Source: Thalassolituus oleivorans MIL-1 (GTDB taxonomy: Bacteria > Pseudomonadota > Gammaproteobacteria > Pseudomonadales > Oceanobacteraceae). Taken from it: 64,000 nt of DNA. The first letter of the stretch is position 1. Every line of letters begins with the position of its first letter. Location of the stretch: positions 1,940,883 to 2,004,882 of the forward strand of contig NC_020888.1 of NCBI RefSeq assembly GCF_000355675.1. Reading direction: 5' to 3'. Below the pieces are notes generated by a model. That model searched no databases. It worked only from the letters and a program-made list of their open reading frames with translations, and had not been told where the DNA came from. This document shows positions 27,861 to 38,354 of the stretch, piece after piece. The translations under genes were made by a program, and so were the position numbers.

Positions 27861-29411
27861 ATGAAGCATATCTCACTATGGTTGTTTGCCCTGATTTTCG
27901 CGGGCTGCTCTACAACTCAACCGGTGACGCTCGCCCCAATAGTGGACAGCGAAACCGTGCAAGAGCTAGAAGTACTCGATCAATGGCAAGCTGATCAGAC
28001 AGCGAAAACCGAATACGAAAATATCTGGGAGCGCGTCATTGCGTCATACAAGCTTGATACTGAGCTTGATAACGACCGTATCACAGCGCAACTCAATTGG
28101 TATCGATCTCATCCGAGTTACATTGATCGCGTTGCCGACCGAGGCGTTCGCTATCTTTATTTCATCGCTGAACAAATCGAAGCTCGGGAAGTGCCCGGAG
28201 AGCTGGCCCTGCTGCCTGTCGTTGAAAGTGCCTTCGATCCATTCGCCTATTCACATGGTCGCGCTTCAGGTGTGTGGCAGTTTATACCATCAACTGGTCG
28301 AGATTTTGGCTTACAACAAGATTGGTGGCATGACGGCCGCCGAGATATCCGTGCGGCCACTGAAGCAGCATTATCCTACCTAGATGCTTTACAACAGCAA
28401 TTCGATGGAGACTGGCTGCTGGCTCTGGCGAGCTACAACTCTGGCGCAGGCACTGTGCGCAAAGCCATTCGTAAAAATCGCGAGAAAGGTTTACCGACCG
28501 ATTTTTGGTCGCTAGATTTACCGCGAGAAACGCAAGCCTATGTACCTAAGCTCATTGCATTAGCCAAACTCATTAAATATCCAGAGCGTTATGGCCTGAC
28601 CTTAACGCCTATCGAAGATAAACCTTACTTTGCCGTGGTAAATACCGGCGGCCAAATAGATTTATCACAGGTTGCCGAGCTTGCCGATACAGACCTTGAT
28701 GAAGTGTATAAGTTAAACCCAGGATTTAATCGCTGGGCAACTCGTCCGACAGGCCCGCATGAGGTATTAATCCCGGTCGAGAAACAAGAGCTATTTGAAC
28801 AGCGCCTAACAGAGCTACCGTCGTCCGAGCGCGTACGTTGGCAACGCTATCAGGTCAAGAATGGTGATAGCCTAAACACCATAGCGCGCCACTACAGCAC
28901 GACACCGGATGCGTTACAGCAAGCAAATGAATTGCGTAGCAACACCATTTTTGCCGGCCAGCAACTACTGATCCCAAGTGCCTTTAAAAGCCAAGATACT
29001 TATTCTCATAGTTTAAGCCAGCGCATGGAACGCATTAAAAATTTGCGTAAACCCAAAAATAGCAATCAACGTATTGAATACAATGTTCAATCCGGTGACA
29101 GCTTTTGGGAAATCGCGCGCAATCATGACGTAACAGTCAGTCAGCTCGCCAGCTGGAACGGCTTAGCGCCTAAAGATCCATTGAGAGTTGGTCAAAAGCT
29201 CGTAATCTGGAGTGCGCAAAAAGCATCGAGCAAACGCGAAGTCATACGAAAAATTAACTATCGTGTTCGTAACGGCGATTCACTGGCTGGCATCTCGCAA
29301 AAATTTAAAGTTAGCATGGCTGATCTTAAACGCTGGAATTCCAACGAGGTTCGTAAAAAATATATACAGCCAGGGCAAAAGCTCACTCTTTACGTCGACG
29401 TCACGCGCTAA
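27861..29411 (+). CDS. mltD: Membrane-bound lytic murein transglycosylase D (lipoprotein)
   Basis: Peptidoglycan-cleaving lipoprotein of 516 aa. The lipobox LIFAGC in MKHISLWLFALIFAGCSTT sets the start at 27861. The SLT domain has the catalytic Glu in LPVVESAFDPFAYS, followed by ASGVWQFIPSTGRDFGL and ALASYNSGAGTV. Three C-terminal LysM domains begin YQVKNGDSL, YNVQSGDSF and YRVRNGDSL and bind glycan. The frame is open upstream to 27600, but that part overlaps the divergent methyltransferase and lacks a signal sequence. Next to rnhA-dnaQ, as in other gammaproteobacteria. Confidence 0.95.
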   Translation: MKHISLWLFALIFAGCSTTQPVTLAPIVDSETVQELEVLDQWQADQTAKTEYENIWERVIASYKLDTELDNDRITAQLNWYRSHPSYIDRVADRGVRYLYFIAEQIEAREVPGELALLPVVESAFDPFAYSHGRASGVWQFIPSTGRDFGLQQDWWHDGRRDIRAATEAALSYLDALQQQFDGDWLLALASYNSGAGTVRKAIRKNREKGLPTDFWSLDLPRETQAYVPKLIALAKLIKYPERYGLTLTPIEDKPYFAVVNTGGQIDLSQVAELADTDLDEVYKLNPGFNRWATRPTGPHEVLIPVEKQELFEQRLTELPSSERVRWQRYQVKNGDSLNTIARHYSTTPDALQQANELRSNTIFAGQQLLIPSAFKSQDTYSHSLSQRMERIKNLRKPKNSNQRIEYNVQSGDSFWEIARNHDVTVSQLASWNGLAPKDPLRVGQKLVIWSAQKASSKREVIRKINYRVRNGDSLAGISQKFKVSMADLKRWNSNEVRKKYIQPGQKLTLYVDVTR

Positions 29412-29452
29412 ATTAGCGATAGAATTTAAACAGAGGAAAAATAGAATACAGG

Positions 29453-31036
29453 ATGGCCATTACAATTCGCCTCTGTTTAGCTCTCCTTGTCCAATTGCTG
29501 GCACTGCAATGCAGTGCCATTACTCTCGACTACGAAAACACAATAGACACAGATTCACTCGTTTGGAGTAGCGGTTTAGACCAGCCGATTTGGGCGGATA
29601 AAAGTGCCAAGCAAGGGGGCCACTTACACCTAACAACGCCCTCGCCTATTCTTCATTGGCGCAGATTCGGACCAGAAACCCCAACCGTAATCAGTGAAAC
29701 ACTGAGCAAATTACAAATCCCCTTATTGGCACGTCATCCGAATACCGATGCGTTAATCCCTATGCTAATTAGCGAATGGGCAATAAATGCAGCAGAACGG
29801 CAAATCACACTGAGAATTGATCCATCATCGCGCTGGTCAGATGGCGTACCGGTAACAACCAGCGACGTTATTTATACCCTATTATTTTTAACATCAGGCG
29901 GTCATGACACTGAATATCAGCGTAATTATATAAATCAAATACTCGAGTCCATTACGGTTCATAATCCGAGCGAATTCACCTTGCATTTTTATCAGTGGAA
30001 TAATTCGGTCTTTGATTTTTTATGTGATTTTCGCCCTTTGGCATCCCATTTTTATCAATCTAGTGACGCTTGGCCCTATGATTTTGACTGGATGATTGAA
30101 CCAGTCACGGGACCATACGAAATAAATAGTGACCCAAGTCCAAACGAAATATCTTTTTACAGAACACCAAATTGGTGGGGCGACAAACAAAAATTCTTAG
30201 CTTATCGCTTCAACCCGAAGCAAGTTACGCTAACAGTTCAATCCGCAAAGACACCCGCGAAGTTCGGCATTGGCTCCGTGGATGTGATCAACACCACGAG
30301 CGATGCCAATTGGAAATCAGAATGGCTACGCAAGCTAACATTAACAAAGCATATCAATCGTTTGCAGTTTGCCCATCAAGGCGAACGCCCATTTGCGGCT
30401 TTAGTATTTAATTCGTCAAAGCATTCAGCCGAACAACAGCGCCAGATTATGGCGCGACTGCCAATAGCCGAGGCGCTGACTTTCACGAGTGAAATGCATG
30501 CCTTAATTAACAACCTTATCGCGCAAGAACCTGCAGAGCCAGTTGATATCGACGTGCTATACACAGATCCTGCGGATGGCTCATGGCTGGCGGAGCTAGT
30601 ATTAAAGTCCATCAAGTACAATGTTCGCCTACATCCTATTTGGGTGAATCAAAGAGAACTGAAATTCCGTCTTAAAACAAACGATTTTGACATCGCTTTG
30701 TTAAAGACATCTGCAAAAGACGATGCCAGCACGCGGTTTCAATCACTGCTTGATTTATACCAGCAGCCGGGGCCGTCATGGCTAATCTACGACATTCCGA
30801 TAAAACGCTATGCTTATTGGCAGTGGCTCAAGCTTCCTGCAACTATTGGAACTAGAATAAGCTCTGATATATTCGACCCATTTGATCCAGTCACTGGTGG
30901 ATTGTTTTGGATAGACCGCAAGCTTAGAGCTGATACACTCTCGCAATCCGACAATGAGAAAATCGAAGAAAGACCTCCCGTCATTCACGATCTTCATCTA
31001 TCAAGTGACAAAGAAGAACTTAACAATAAAGAATAA
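29453..31036 (+). CDS. Orphan family-5 extracellular solute-binding protein (YejA-like)
   Basis: 527-aa periplasmic protein with signal peptide (LCLALLVQLLALQCSA) and an SBP_bac_5 domain: RIDPSSRWSDGVPVTTSDVI is the classic substrate-binding-lobe motif, then YTLLFLTSGG. It resembles the binding subunit of Yej-type microcin C/peptide importers. In P. aeruginosa this place between mltD and fabI holds two binding proteins and the permease and ATPase genes; here only one binding protein remains. It is shorter than YejA (about 600 aa). Peptide binding is inferred; the partner permease must be elsewhere or lost. Confidence 0.75.
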   Translation: MAITIRLCLALLVQLLALQCSAITLDYENTIDTDSLVWSSGLDQPIWADKSAKQGGHLHLTTPSPILHWRRFGPETPTVISETLSKLQIPLLARHPNTDALIPMLISEWAINAAERQITLRIDPSSRWSDGVPVTTSDVIYTLLFLTSGGHDTEYQRNYINQILESITVHNPSEFTLHFYQWNNSVFDFLCDFRPLASHFYQSSDAWPYDFDWMIEPVTGPYEINSDPSPNEISFYRTPNWWGDKQKFLAYRFNPKQVTLTVQSAKTPAKFGIGSVDVINTTSDANWKSEWLRKLTLTKHINRLQFAHQGERPFAALVFNSSKHSAEQQRQIMARLPIAEALTFTSEMHALINNLIAQEPAEPVDIDVLYTDPADGSWLAELVLKSIKYNVRLHPIWVNQRELKFRLKTNDFDIALLKTSAKDDASTRFQSLLDLYQQPGPSWLIYDIPIKRYAYWQWLKLPATIGTRISSDIFDPFDPVTGGLFWIDRKLRADTLSQSDNEKIEERPPVIHDLHLSSDKEELNNKE

Positions 31037-31153
31037 GTCTGCGTCTTAAGACAACTTAATCTATCAACAAATCGGTGTATCCTAGCAGCACAGGACATCC
31101 GTTAAATTAGAATAATTGCCTACGATAAGGCTACGCAAAAAGGACGAAATTTT

Positions 31154-31963
31154 ATGGGTATGCTCACGGGCAAAAAAGCGCTGATTGTCGGCGTCGCCAG
31201 TAAATTATCAATTGCTTACGCTATTGCCGAAGCTTTTCACCGTGAAGGTGCTGAGCTTGCATTCACCTATCAGGGTGAAAAATTAAAAGACCGCGTTGAA
31301 AAGATGGCAGCTCAATGGGGGTCAACGATCTGCTTACCATGCGATGCAGGCTCAGATGAAGAAATTGCTAGCGTCTTCGCAACATTGAAGGATCAATGGG
31401 GTGAACTTGATATTCTCGTTCACTCGGTGGGATTTGCGCCCGCTCATGAGCTAGACGGTGATTACATCGACGTCACGACACGCGAAGGGTTTCGCATTGC
31501 CCACGATATCAGCGCTTACAGTTTTGTCGCGATGGCGAAAGAAGCGAAGCCATTAATGCAAGGCCGTCAAGGCAGCATGCTTACTCTTACCTATCATGGA
31601 TCACAGCAAACACTGCCAAATTACAATGTAATGGGGCTTGCCAAGGCGTCATTAGAGGCGTCTGTGCGCTATTTGGCAGGCAGCCTAGGCAAGGACAATG
31701 TTCGAGTAAACTCGATCTCTGCAGGGCCTATTCGCACGCTTGCTGCATCCGGTATCAAAAGCTTCCGCCGTATGCTAAAACGAAATGCCGAACGCGCCCC
31801 CTTAGGGCGTAACATTACTGCGGCAGAGGTCGGCAACACCGCCGTTTTCTTATGCTCGGATATGGCATCAGGCATTACAGCGCAAAACATTTACGTCGAT
31901 GGTGGTTTCAATACTTGCGCCATGAGCATGGCCGATATGGAAGACAATAGTGAAGAAGCCTGA
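31154..31963 (+). CDS. fabI: Enoyl-[acyl-carrier-protein] reductase (NADH) FabI
   Basis: Reduces the trans-2 double bond in each cycle of type II fatty acid synthesis; target of triclosan and isoniazid-like inhibitors. 269 aa. [20 protein letters not shown] is the NADH loop. The FabI-type Tyr-x6-Lys is in [19 protein letters not shown], preceded by [26 protein letters not shown] and the closing NIYVDGGF are also diagnostic. AAAGGA precedes the ATG. It ends at a perfect bidirectional terminator. Confidence 0.95.
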   Translation: MGMLTGKKALIVGVASKLSIAYAIAEAFHREGAELAFTYQGEKLKDRVEKMAAQWGSTICLPCDAGSDEEIASVFATLKDQWGELDILVHSVGFAPAHELDGDYIDVTTREGFRIAHDISAYSFVAMAKEAKPLMQGRQGSMLTLTYHGSQQTLPNYNVMGLAKASLEASVRYLAGSLGKDNVRVNSISAGPIRTLAASGIKSFRRMLKRNAERAPLGRNITAAEVGNTAVFLCSDMASGITAQNIYVDGGFNTCAMSMADMEDNSEEA

Positions 31964-31980
31964 GTAGCTACGCAGGCAAT

Positions 31981-32010
31981 AAAAAGGGGCGATAATTATC
32001 GCCCCTTTTT
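31981..32010. terminator. Perfect 30-bp palindromic bidirectional terminator
   Basis: AAAAAGGGGCGATAA is followed directly by its exact complement TTATCGCCCCTTTTT. A- and T-tracts are built into the arms, so it can end fabI on the plus strand and ppiD on the minus strand. Confidence 0.93.
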
Positions 32011-32048
32011 ATTAATCGTACGGTGATCTTTCGACCACCATTTAATTA

Positions 32049-33872
32049 TTAACGAGCAATATCTGTTACTGACTTAGACCAAGCTTGATAGCTGATCATG
32101 TCTTCGCGACTGCGCTGCATGCGGGACGCTTGAGCAGCTTCTTCAGTTACTTCCATGTCATTCCAATCTTTGCGATCGACATTATCAAGCTTAACCACTG
32201 AGTAACCTTCAGGGGTGCCAACCACATCGGCTTCACCTTCAGCTAACGTAAAGGCACGCTGCTGCACCGCGCGAGCAACACCCATGTTTTGCGCTACAGT
32301 ACCCGTTGCCGTTTTCCATTCTACCGACTCATCACCAGCAAGGATGGCTTGCGCCTTTTCATTTGCTGCTGCCAATGCTTTTTCACGAGTTAGACGGGCT
32401 TCCACTTGAGCACGCACCTGAGCTAAAGGCTTAGCCACCGATTCTTGATAATCACTAACAGAAAATACGATAGCGCGATCATCTAAATCAATAACAGAGC
32501 TAAGCTCATGATCTAACTTCATGTTATCGGTAAATGCTTCACGACGTACTTTCTCTTCTGCCGCAACACCTTCGCCTTTATCCATTGTGAATAAGCCAGT
32601 TTCTTGTGGCTTTAAATTCATCGCATCCGCTAGCTCATTAATGCTACCTGCCGAAAACGCTGTATTCGAAAATTCCTGAGTTAGCTCAGCAAAAGCAAAA
32701 CCGGCTTTCTCTTTACGAACCTGCGCCGCTAATTCATCACGAATTGCGTCTTGGCTCGGAATCTCTTGCACATTTATGTGATCTACACGAATTAAATGAA
32801 CGCCATACTCGGTTTCTACAGGAGCACTAACCTCACCTTCATTCAGAGTATATAGAGCATCTTCAAAAGCCGGATCAAACGTACCGCGCAAATTAATACC
32901 CAAGTCACCACCGACATCGGCTGTGCCTTTGTCGTCTGAGTATTCTTTTGCAATTGCAGCAAATGATTCACCCGCATCAATGCGAGCTTTCAATTCGCTA
33001 GCCAGTGATAAGGTCTGAGCTTCGTCTCGATCATCTTTTATTTCTAATAAAATATGACTAGCACTACGTTCTTCTGCAGCTGCTAATTTAGCAACATGAT
33101 CTTCATAGGCAAGTTTCAAGTCATCTTCTGATACGTCTTGATCTTTCTCAATGCTAGCGCGTGAAATTTCAACATAACGAATCGCTACGCTTTCAGGCGT
33201 CATAAAGTTTTCTAGGCTAGCTTCATAAGCCGCCTGAACATCTTCATCTGTTAATTCAACAGACGCTGTTAAATCTTTCGCACTAACTGAATAATAACTA
33301 ATTGTACGTTGTTCGTTTGCCAATGCCTGCTGCAACTTAACATCAAGTGGCGTAGTGAAACTCGACAATATAAATGCGGCGCGGGCCTGATTTACTTTCA
33401 GAGATTCAGCCAATTGTGCGCGGTAGGCTAATGGCGTTAAGCCATTAATTCGCAAAATATTTACAAATTGCTCGCGATCAAACACACCATCAGATTGGAA
33501 AGCTGGTGTGGCTACAATCATTTCGTCGATTAAACGAGTTGATGCGCGCAATCCCATATCGTCAGCTTGAACTTTAGCGACGGTTTGATTAATTAATTGT
33601 TCAAGCGCTGAATCTCGCAGCATTTGATCATTAAATAAATTCTCATCAAATTGTTCACCGAACTGGCGGCGCAATTCATTTTTCTGCTGCTGCACTGCAC
33701 GAGCAACTTCCTCTGCAGAGATATCAACACCGCCAACAGTTGCTGCCGGCTTAGGACCGCCACCTAAGGTAACGATACTTTCGACACCCCAAATAGCGAA
33801 TACAAAAATAATAAATCCGACGATCACCTTAGCGATCATACCCTGCGCATTATTGCGCATCGTCTGTAACAT
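32049..33872 (-). CDS. ppiD: Periplasmic chaperone / parvulin-like PpiD
   Basis: Inner-membrane-anchored chaperone at the Sec exit site. 607 aa: short N-terminal cytoplasmic part and one membrane helix (about 12-35), SurA_N-like helical domain, then a parvulin domain (about 255-360) with RSASHILLEI, FAAIAKEYSDDKGTADVGGD (split across two motifs), and YGVHLIRVD, and a long C-terminal helical region. MLQTMRNNAQGMIAKVIVGF is the family N-terminus. It follows tRNA-Asp and hupB; in E. coli ppiD also lies after lon and hupB. Confidence 0.92.
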   Translation of the reverse strand: MLQTMRNNAQGMIAKVIVGFIIFVFAIWGVESIVTLGGGPKPAATVGGVDISAEEVARAVQQQKNELRRQFGEQFDENLFNDQMLRDSALEQLINQTVAKVQADDMGLRASTRLIDEMIVATPAFQSDGVFDREQFVNILRINGLTPLAYRAQLAESLKVNQARAAFILSSFTTPLDVKLQQALANEQRTISYYSVSAKDLTASVELTDEDVQAAYEASLENFMTPESVAIRYVEISRASIEKDQDVSEDDLKLAYEDHVAKLAAAEERSASHILLEIKDDRDEAQTLSLASELKARIDAGESFAAIAKEYSDDKGTADVGGDLGINLRGTFDPAFEDALYTLNEGEVSAPVETEYGVHLIRVDHINVQEIPSQDAIRDELAAQVRKEKAGFAFAELTQEFSNTAFSAGSINELADAMNLKPQETGLFTMDKGEGVAAEEKVRREAFTDNMKLDHELSSVIDLDDRAIVFSVSDYQESVAKPLAQVRAQVEARLTREKALAAANEKAQAILAGDESVEWKTATGTVAQNMGVARAVQQRAFTLAEGEADVVGTPEGYSVVKLDNVDRKDWNDMEVTEEAAQASRMQRSREDMISYQAWSKSVTDIAR

Positions 33873-33906
33873 GATTCCTCCCTAAGCCGACAAACGTTGT
33901 CAGCAT

Positions 33907-33933
33907 AAAAAAAGCGCATCAGGGATGCGCTTT
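33907..33933 (-). terminator. Terminator after tRNA-Asp
   Basis: On the minus strand AAAGCGCATC and GATGCGCTTT form a 10-bp stem with a 3-nt loop, followed by a run of seven T. It lies 5 bp past the tRNA 3' end and before ppiD. Confidence 0.88.
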
Positions 33934-33938
33934 CATTC

Positions 33939-34015
33939 TGGCGGACCGGACGGGACTCGAACCCGCGACCCCCGGCGTGACAGGCCGGTATTCTAACCAA
34001 CTGAACTACCGGTCC
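33939..34015 (-). tRNA. tRNA-Asp (GTC)
   Basis: 77-nt cloverleaf with encoded CCA. The acceptor stem GGACCGG pairs with CCGGTCC, the D-arm reads TAGTTCAGTTGGTTAGA, the anticodon loop CTGTCAC carries GTC (Asp), and the T-arm contains GGTTCGAGTCC. It lies 29 bp after hupB on the same strand. Confidence 0.97.
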
Positions 34016-34044
34016 TAAACCCTTTGCTTCTTACTTGCAGTAAC

Positions 34045-34317
34045 TTAGTTAACTGCGTCTTTCAGAGCTTTACCTGGCTTGAAGCCTGGTACTTTAGCCG
34101 CTTTGATTTCGATTGGTGCGCCAGTTTGTGGATTACGACCAGTACGAGCAGCACGCTCTTTTACTAGAAAAGTACCAAAACCGACCAGTGCAACCTGATC
34201 ACCTTCTTTAAGTGCATTGCCGATGCTTTCAATCATTGCATCTAAAGCACGGCCAGCCGCAGCTTTAGGCAGGTCAGCAGATGCTGCAATAGCGTCAATC
34301 AATTCAGACTTGTTCAC
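34045..34317 (-). CDS. hupB: DNA-binding protein HU-beta
   Basis: Nucleoid-associated histone-like protein of 90 aa. [21 protein letters not shown] is split as [13 protein letters not shown] and [34 protein letters not shown] and RTGRNPQTG with [20 protein letters not shown] form the DNA-binding arms. Position after lon is the E. coli order for the beta subunit. It is separated from lon by 115 bp and followed by tRNA-Asp. Confidence 0.95.
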   Translation of the reverse strand: MNKSELIDAIAASADLPKAAAGRALDAMIESIGNALKEGDQVALVGFGTFLVKERAARTGRNPQTGAPIEIKAAKVPGFKPGKALKDAVN

Positions 34318-34432
34318 ACGTATCCCCTTATTGTGTACACAATGGTTAATTCTTGTTCTGCGACTCGCATTCGCTACAGGAAATCTAAGAGCGTTGATTT
34401 ATACCAACTAGCCCTTAGAGCGTCAAGCCGCC

Positions 34433-36823
34433 TTAGTGTGTACTTGGACGACTTGTGTCGTCTTTTTGTACGGAACCTTCTTCTTTGGTTATTATTTCAC
34501 CAGACAATGGCTCCGGAGCTCTTTCCAAGGCCAAATCTAGAACTTCATCGATCCAATCGACCGGAACGATTTTTAGGTCCGCTTTTATGTTGTCAGGGAT
34601 ATCACGAAGGTCTTTTTCGTTCTCTTTAGGAATAATGACCGTCTTAATGCCACCGCGGTGAGCAGCTAACAATTTTTCTTTCAAGCCGCCAATCGGTAAC
34701 ACTTTACCACGCAGCGTGATCTCACCCGTCATGGCCACTTCAGCTCGTACAGGAATGCCGGTCATAACCGATGCAAGGGCCGTTGCCATACCGATACCAG
34801 CACTAGGACCATCTTTCGGCGTAGCCCCCTCTGGAACGTGCACATGAAGGTCGTGCTTCTCGAAGTAGTCTTCAGCAATACCCATACCGGCGGCTCGCGA
34901 GCGAATAACCGTCAGCGCAGCCTGAATAGACTCCTGCATCACATCACCTAACGAGCCAGTTTTAATAATTCGACCCTTGCCTGGCGTTACTGCTGATTCT
35001 AGCGTTAATAATTCGCCACCAACGGATGTCCATGCCAACCCAGTAACCTGACCAATCTGATTATCAGCACTGGCCAAACCGTACTGGAATTTTTTAACGC
35101 CTAGATACTCTTCTAGCAATTCAGCTGTAATTTCACGCTGACTCGTCGTTTTATCCAGCATGTTAGCTTTAACCACGCGACGGCATAATTTCGCAATTTC
35201 GCGCTCAAGACCACGAACGCCAGCCTCGCGAGTATAATGGCGTACTATGTCGCTTAGACGTTCGTCGGGTACTAAAATTTCTTTATCACCCAAACCATTC
35301 AATTTAATCTGCTTTGGCAGCAAATACCGGCGACCAATGCTTACTTTTTCGGCTTCTGTGTAACCCGGTATGCGAATAACTTCCATGCGATCCAATAGTG
35401 GGCCCGGAATATCCATACTATTTGAAGTACATACGAACATCACATCCGAAAGGTCGTAATCAACTTCTAAATAATGATCCGCAAAAGTCGAGTTTTGCTC
35501 AGGATCTAACACCTCTAGCAAAGCAGAAGCTGGATCACCGCGGTTATCCATACCCATTTTGTCAATTTCATCTAACAAAAATAATGGATTTTTCACGCCG
35601 ATTTTCGACATTTTCTGAATAAGTTTGCCTGGCATCGAACCAATGTAGGTACGACGATGACCACGAATTTCAGACTCATCGCGAACACCACCCAAAGCCA
35701 TGCGAACAAATTTACGATTAGTCGCACGCGCAATGGACTTACCCAAAGATGTTTTACCAACACCTGGGGGGCCTACCAAGCAAAGAACGGCACCTTTTAC
35801 TTTTTTTACACGGCTCTGCACCGCTAAATACTCGAGAATGCGTTCTTTAACTTCTTCTAGACCATAATGATCGGCATCTAAAATATCGCGAGCATTAGCA
35901 ATATCATTATTAACGCGACTGCGTTTTTTCCACGGCACATTAACTAACCAATCAAGATAACCGCGCACAACGGATGCTTCTGCGCTCATAGGCGACATCA
36001 TGCGTAATTTCTTTAATTCCGCATCGGCTTTATCTTTAGCGTCCTTCGGCATGCCTGCTTGTTCGATACGGTGAGTTAACTCATCAAATTCGTTAGTGCC
36101 GTCTTCGGAATCACCTAATTCTTTTTGAATGGCCTTCATTTGCTCATTCAAATAATACTCGCGCTGGCTTTTTTCCATCTGCTTTTTCACACGGCCGCGA
36201 ATTCGCTTCTCGACTTTCAGCAGATCAATTTCGGATTCCATTAATTCCATTAAATGTTCAACGCGTTCTTTTGCGTCAATCATTTCCAGCACATCTTGTT
36301 TTTCGTCTAATTTCAACGAAATGTGTGCAGCAATGGTGTCAGCCAAACGGCTAGCATCTTCAATGGAAGAGATGGTTGATAAAACTTCGCTTGGTACTTT
36401 TTTCGACAACTGAACATACTGTTCGAAATGACCTGTTAATGAACGCAATAGAATTTCATTTTCGCGCTCAGTTAATTCTTTTGGCTCTTGTACCGTAACA
36501 TCCCCACGGAACATTTCGCCTTCGTCGATCATGTCATTAAGATGAGCACGAACCTCACCCTCAACCAAAACTTTCACCGTACCATCTGGCAATTTCAATA
36601 ATTGCAAAATAGTCGCAATCGTTCCGGTCTCGTGCATATCAGCAAGCGTGGGGGCATCATCAGCTGCATCCTTTTGTGCAACCAACATAATACGTTTATT
36701 TTCATTCATCGCTTCTTCGAGAGCCTGAATAGACTTCTCACGACCGACGAACAATGGAATAACCATGGCTGGAAAAACTACTACATCGCGTAGTGGTAAA
36801 AGAGGCAATACTTCACGACTCAT
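34433..36823 (-). CDS. lon: ATP-dependent protease Lon
   Basis: AAA+ serine protease degrading misfolded and regulatory proteins. 796 aa: N-terminal substrate domain ([19 protein letters not shown]), coiled region, AAA+ domain with Walker [10 protein letters not shown] and Walker [10 protein letters not shown], and the C-terminal protease domain with catalytic Ser in [12 protein letters not shown] and Lys in [16 protein letters not shown] 36823 with AGGTG 6 nt upstream is preferred to GTG 36832. A heat-shock-type promoter lies just upstream. Confidence 0.96.
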   Translation of the reverse strand: MSREVLPLLPLRDVVVFPAMVIPLFVGREKSIQALEEAMNENKRIMLVAQKDAADDAPTLADMHETGTIATILQLLKLPDGTVKVLVEGEVRAHLNDMIDEGEMFRGDVTVQEPKELTERENEILLRSLTGHFEQYVQLSKKVPSEVLSTISSIEDASRLADTIAAHISLKLDEKQDVLEMIDAKERVEHLMELMESEIDLLKVEKRIRGRVKKQMEKSQREYYLNEQMKAIQKELGDSEDGTNEFDELTHRIEQAGMPKDAKDKADAELKKLRMMSPMSAEASVVRGYLDWLVNVPWKKRSRVNNDIANARDILDADHYGLEEVKERILEYLAVQSRVKKVKGAVLCLVGPPGVGKTSLGKSIARATNRKFVRMALGGVRDESEIRGHRRTYIGSMPGKLIQKMSKIGVKNPLFLLDEIDKMGMDNRGDPASALLEVLDPEQNSTFADHYLEVDYDLSDVMFVCTSNSMDIPGPLLDRMEVIRIPGYTEAEKVSIGRRYLLPKQIKLNGLGDKEILVPDERLSDIVRHYTREAGVRGLEREIAKLCRRVVKANMLDKTTSQREITAELLEEYLGVKKFQYGLASADNQIGQVTGLAWTSVGGELLTLESAVTPGKGRIIKTGSLGDVMQESIQAALTVIRSRAAGMGIAEDYFEKHDLHVHVPEGATPKDGPSAGIGMATALASVMTGIPVRAEVAMTGEITLRGKVLPIGGLKEKLLAAHRGGIKTVIIPKENEKDLRDIPDNIKADLKIVPVDWIDEVLDLALERAPEPLSGEIITKEEGSVQKDDTSRPSTH

Positions 36824-36874
36824 GAAAGGCACCTAATGTAAAAATGATGTCACGTTAACGCTATAAAAATATAG

Positions 36875-36900
36875 TGGGGGTGATCTCAGCGGATTACAAG
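36875..36900 (-). promoter_or_regulatory. Candidate sigma32 (heat-shock) promoter of lon
   Basis: Minus strand: CTTGTA (36900-36895), 14 bp, then CCCCCACTA (from 36880), close to the sigma32 consensus CTTGAA-N13/14-CCCCAT. It is about 50 bp upstream of the lon start; lon is a known heat-shock gene. Confidence 0.5.
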
Positions 36901-36910
36901 CCATAGAAAC

Positions 36911-36939
36911 AACAAAAGGGACCAGAGGTCCCTTTTGTT
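36911..36939 (-). terminator. Terminator after clpX
   Basis: AACAAAAGGGACC and GGTCCCTTTTGTT form a perfect 13-bp stem with an AGA-type 3-nt loop, 33 bp past the clpX stop. The T-tract is inside the stem. Confidence 0.85.
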
Positions 36940-36971
36940 TATCTTTCAGAACAATCTATAAAAAAATTTGC

Positions 36972-38258
36972 TCAGTCGTCGTCTGGTGAAACCTTACCAA
37001 CGTCTGTGCTTTCATAGATCAAAATAGGCTCAGATTCGCCACGAATAACAGAATCTTCAATCACTACTTTGCTTACATGTTCTTCAGAAGGCACACGATA
37101 CATGGTCTGCAATAATGCACCCTCCATGATCGAACGCAGACCACGAGCACCCGTCTTACGCTCCATAGCCAAGGTCGCAATTGCATCCAAGGCTGTTTCG
37201 CGGAATTCAAGCTCAACCGTTTCCATTTCGAACAGTTTTTCGTATTGGCGAACCAAAGAATTCTTCGGCTCAGTCAAGATACGAACTAAGGCATCTTTAT
37301 CCAGCTCATCCAGTGTTGCCACAACAGGCAAACGACCGATAAATTCTGGAATCAAACCATACTTAACCAAATCGGATGGCTCTACTGCGCGTAGAACATC
37401 ACCAACGGCCTTCTGATCTTTTTTGCCTTTCACGGTCGCAGAGAAACCAATACTGCTCTTCTCAGAACGATCGCGAATGATGTTATCCAAGCCCGCGAAT
37501 GCACCACCACAAATAAATAGAATATTAGAGGTATCGACCTGTAAAAATTCTTGCTGTGGATGCTTACGCCCACCCTGAGGAGGAACAGATGCTACTGTAC
37601 CTTCAATCAGTTTAAGCAAAGCTTGTTGCACACCCTCACCCGATACGTCACGAGTAATCGATGGGTTATCTGACTTACGAGAGATCTTGTCGATCTCATC
37701 GATATAGACGATACCGCGCTGCGCTTTTTCTACATCGTAATCGCATTTTTGCAGCAATTTCTGAATGATGTTTTCAACGTCTTCACCCACATAACCCGCT
37801 TCAGTCAGCGTAGTTGCATCGGCAATAGTGAAAGGAACATTCAGCAAACGCGCTAAGGTCTCTGCCAATAACGTTTTACCGCTACCAGTAGGACCAATCA
37901 GCAAAATGTTACTTTTAGATAGCTCAACACCGGCCTTGCCTGCACCGTAGTGCAAACGCTTGTAGTGGTTATAAACCGCTACCGCTAGCACGATCTTGGC
38001 TTTATCTTGCCCAATAACGTACTCATCAAGGGTACCCTTGATTTCTTGTGGCGTCGGCAGCTTATCTGAACCACCTTTATTTTCGGCTTCTTGCACTTCT
38101 TCGCGAATAATGTCGTTACACAGGTCGACACATTCGTCACAGATGAACACCGAAGGGCCGGCAATCAGCTTGCGTACTTCGTGCTGACTCTTACCGCAAA
38201 AGGAGCAGTAGAGCAGCTTGCCGCCATCTTCGCCTTTGCCTTTAGTATCGTCGGTCAT
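36972..38258 (-). CDS. clpX: ATP-dependent Clp protease ATP-binding subunit ClpX
   Basis: Unfoldase that feeds proteins to ClpP. 428 aa: N-terminal Cys4 zinc-binding domain ([22 protein letters not shown]), AAA+ domain with Walker [16 protein letters not shown] and Walker [12 protein letters not shown], the RKSDN loop, and the IGF-type ClpP-docking loop (SIGFSATV). Downstream of clpP by 96 bp in the order tig-clpP-clpX-lon. Confidence 0.96.
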   Translation of the reverse strand: MTDDTKGKGEDGGKLLYCSFCGKSQHEVRKLIAGPSVFICDECVDLCNDIIREEVQEAENKGGSDKLPTPQEIKGTLDEYVIGQDKAKIVLAVAVYNHYKRLHYGAGKAGVELSKSNILLIGPTGSGKTLLAETLARLLNVPFTIADATTLTEAGYVGEDVENIIQKLLQKCDYDVEKAQRGIVYIDEIDKISRKSDNPSITRDVSGEGVQQALLKLIEGTVASVPPQGGRKHPQQEFLQVDTSNILFICGGAFAGLDNIIRDRSEKSSIGFSATVKGKKDQKAVGDVLRAVEPSDLVKYGLIPEFIGRLPVVATLDELDKDALVRILTEPKNSLVRQYEKLFEMETVELEFRETALDAIATLAMERKTGARGLRSIMEGALLQTMYRVPSEEHVSKVVIEDSVIRGESEPILIYESTDVGKVSPDDD

Positions 38259-38320
38259 TCGACTGCCTCGTAATTTTCTATGCGTATACCGAAAAGATGG
38301 GTCCTTTCGGTCAGTATTTC

Positions 38321-38346
38321 AACCCAGAAGAGAAAATATCTGGGTT
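38321..38346 (-). repeat. Small inverted repeat between clpP and clpX
   Basis: AACCCAGA (38321-38328) and TCTGGGTT (38339-38346) form an 8-bp stem just past the clpP stop. No strong T-tract follows, so partial termination or mRNA processing between clpP and clpX is possible. Confidence 0.45.
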
Positions 38347-38354
38347 ACTTTCTA

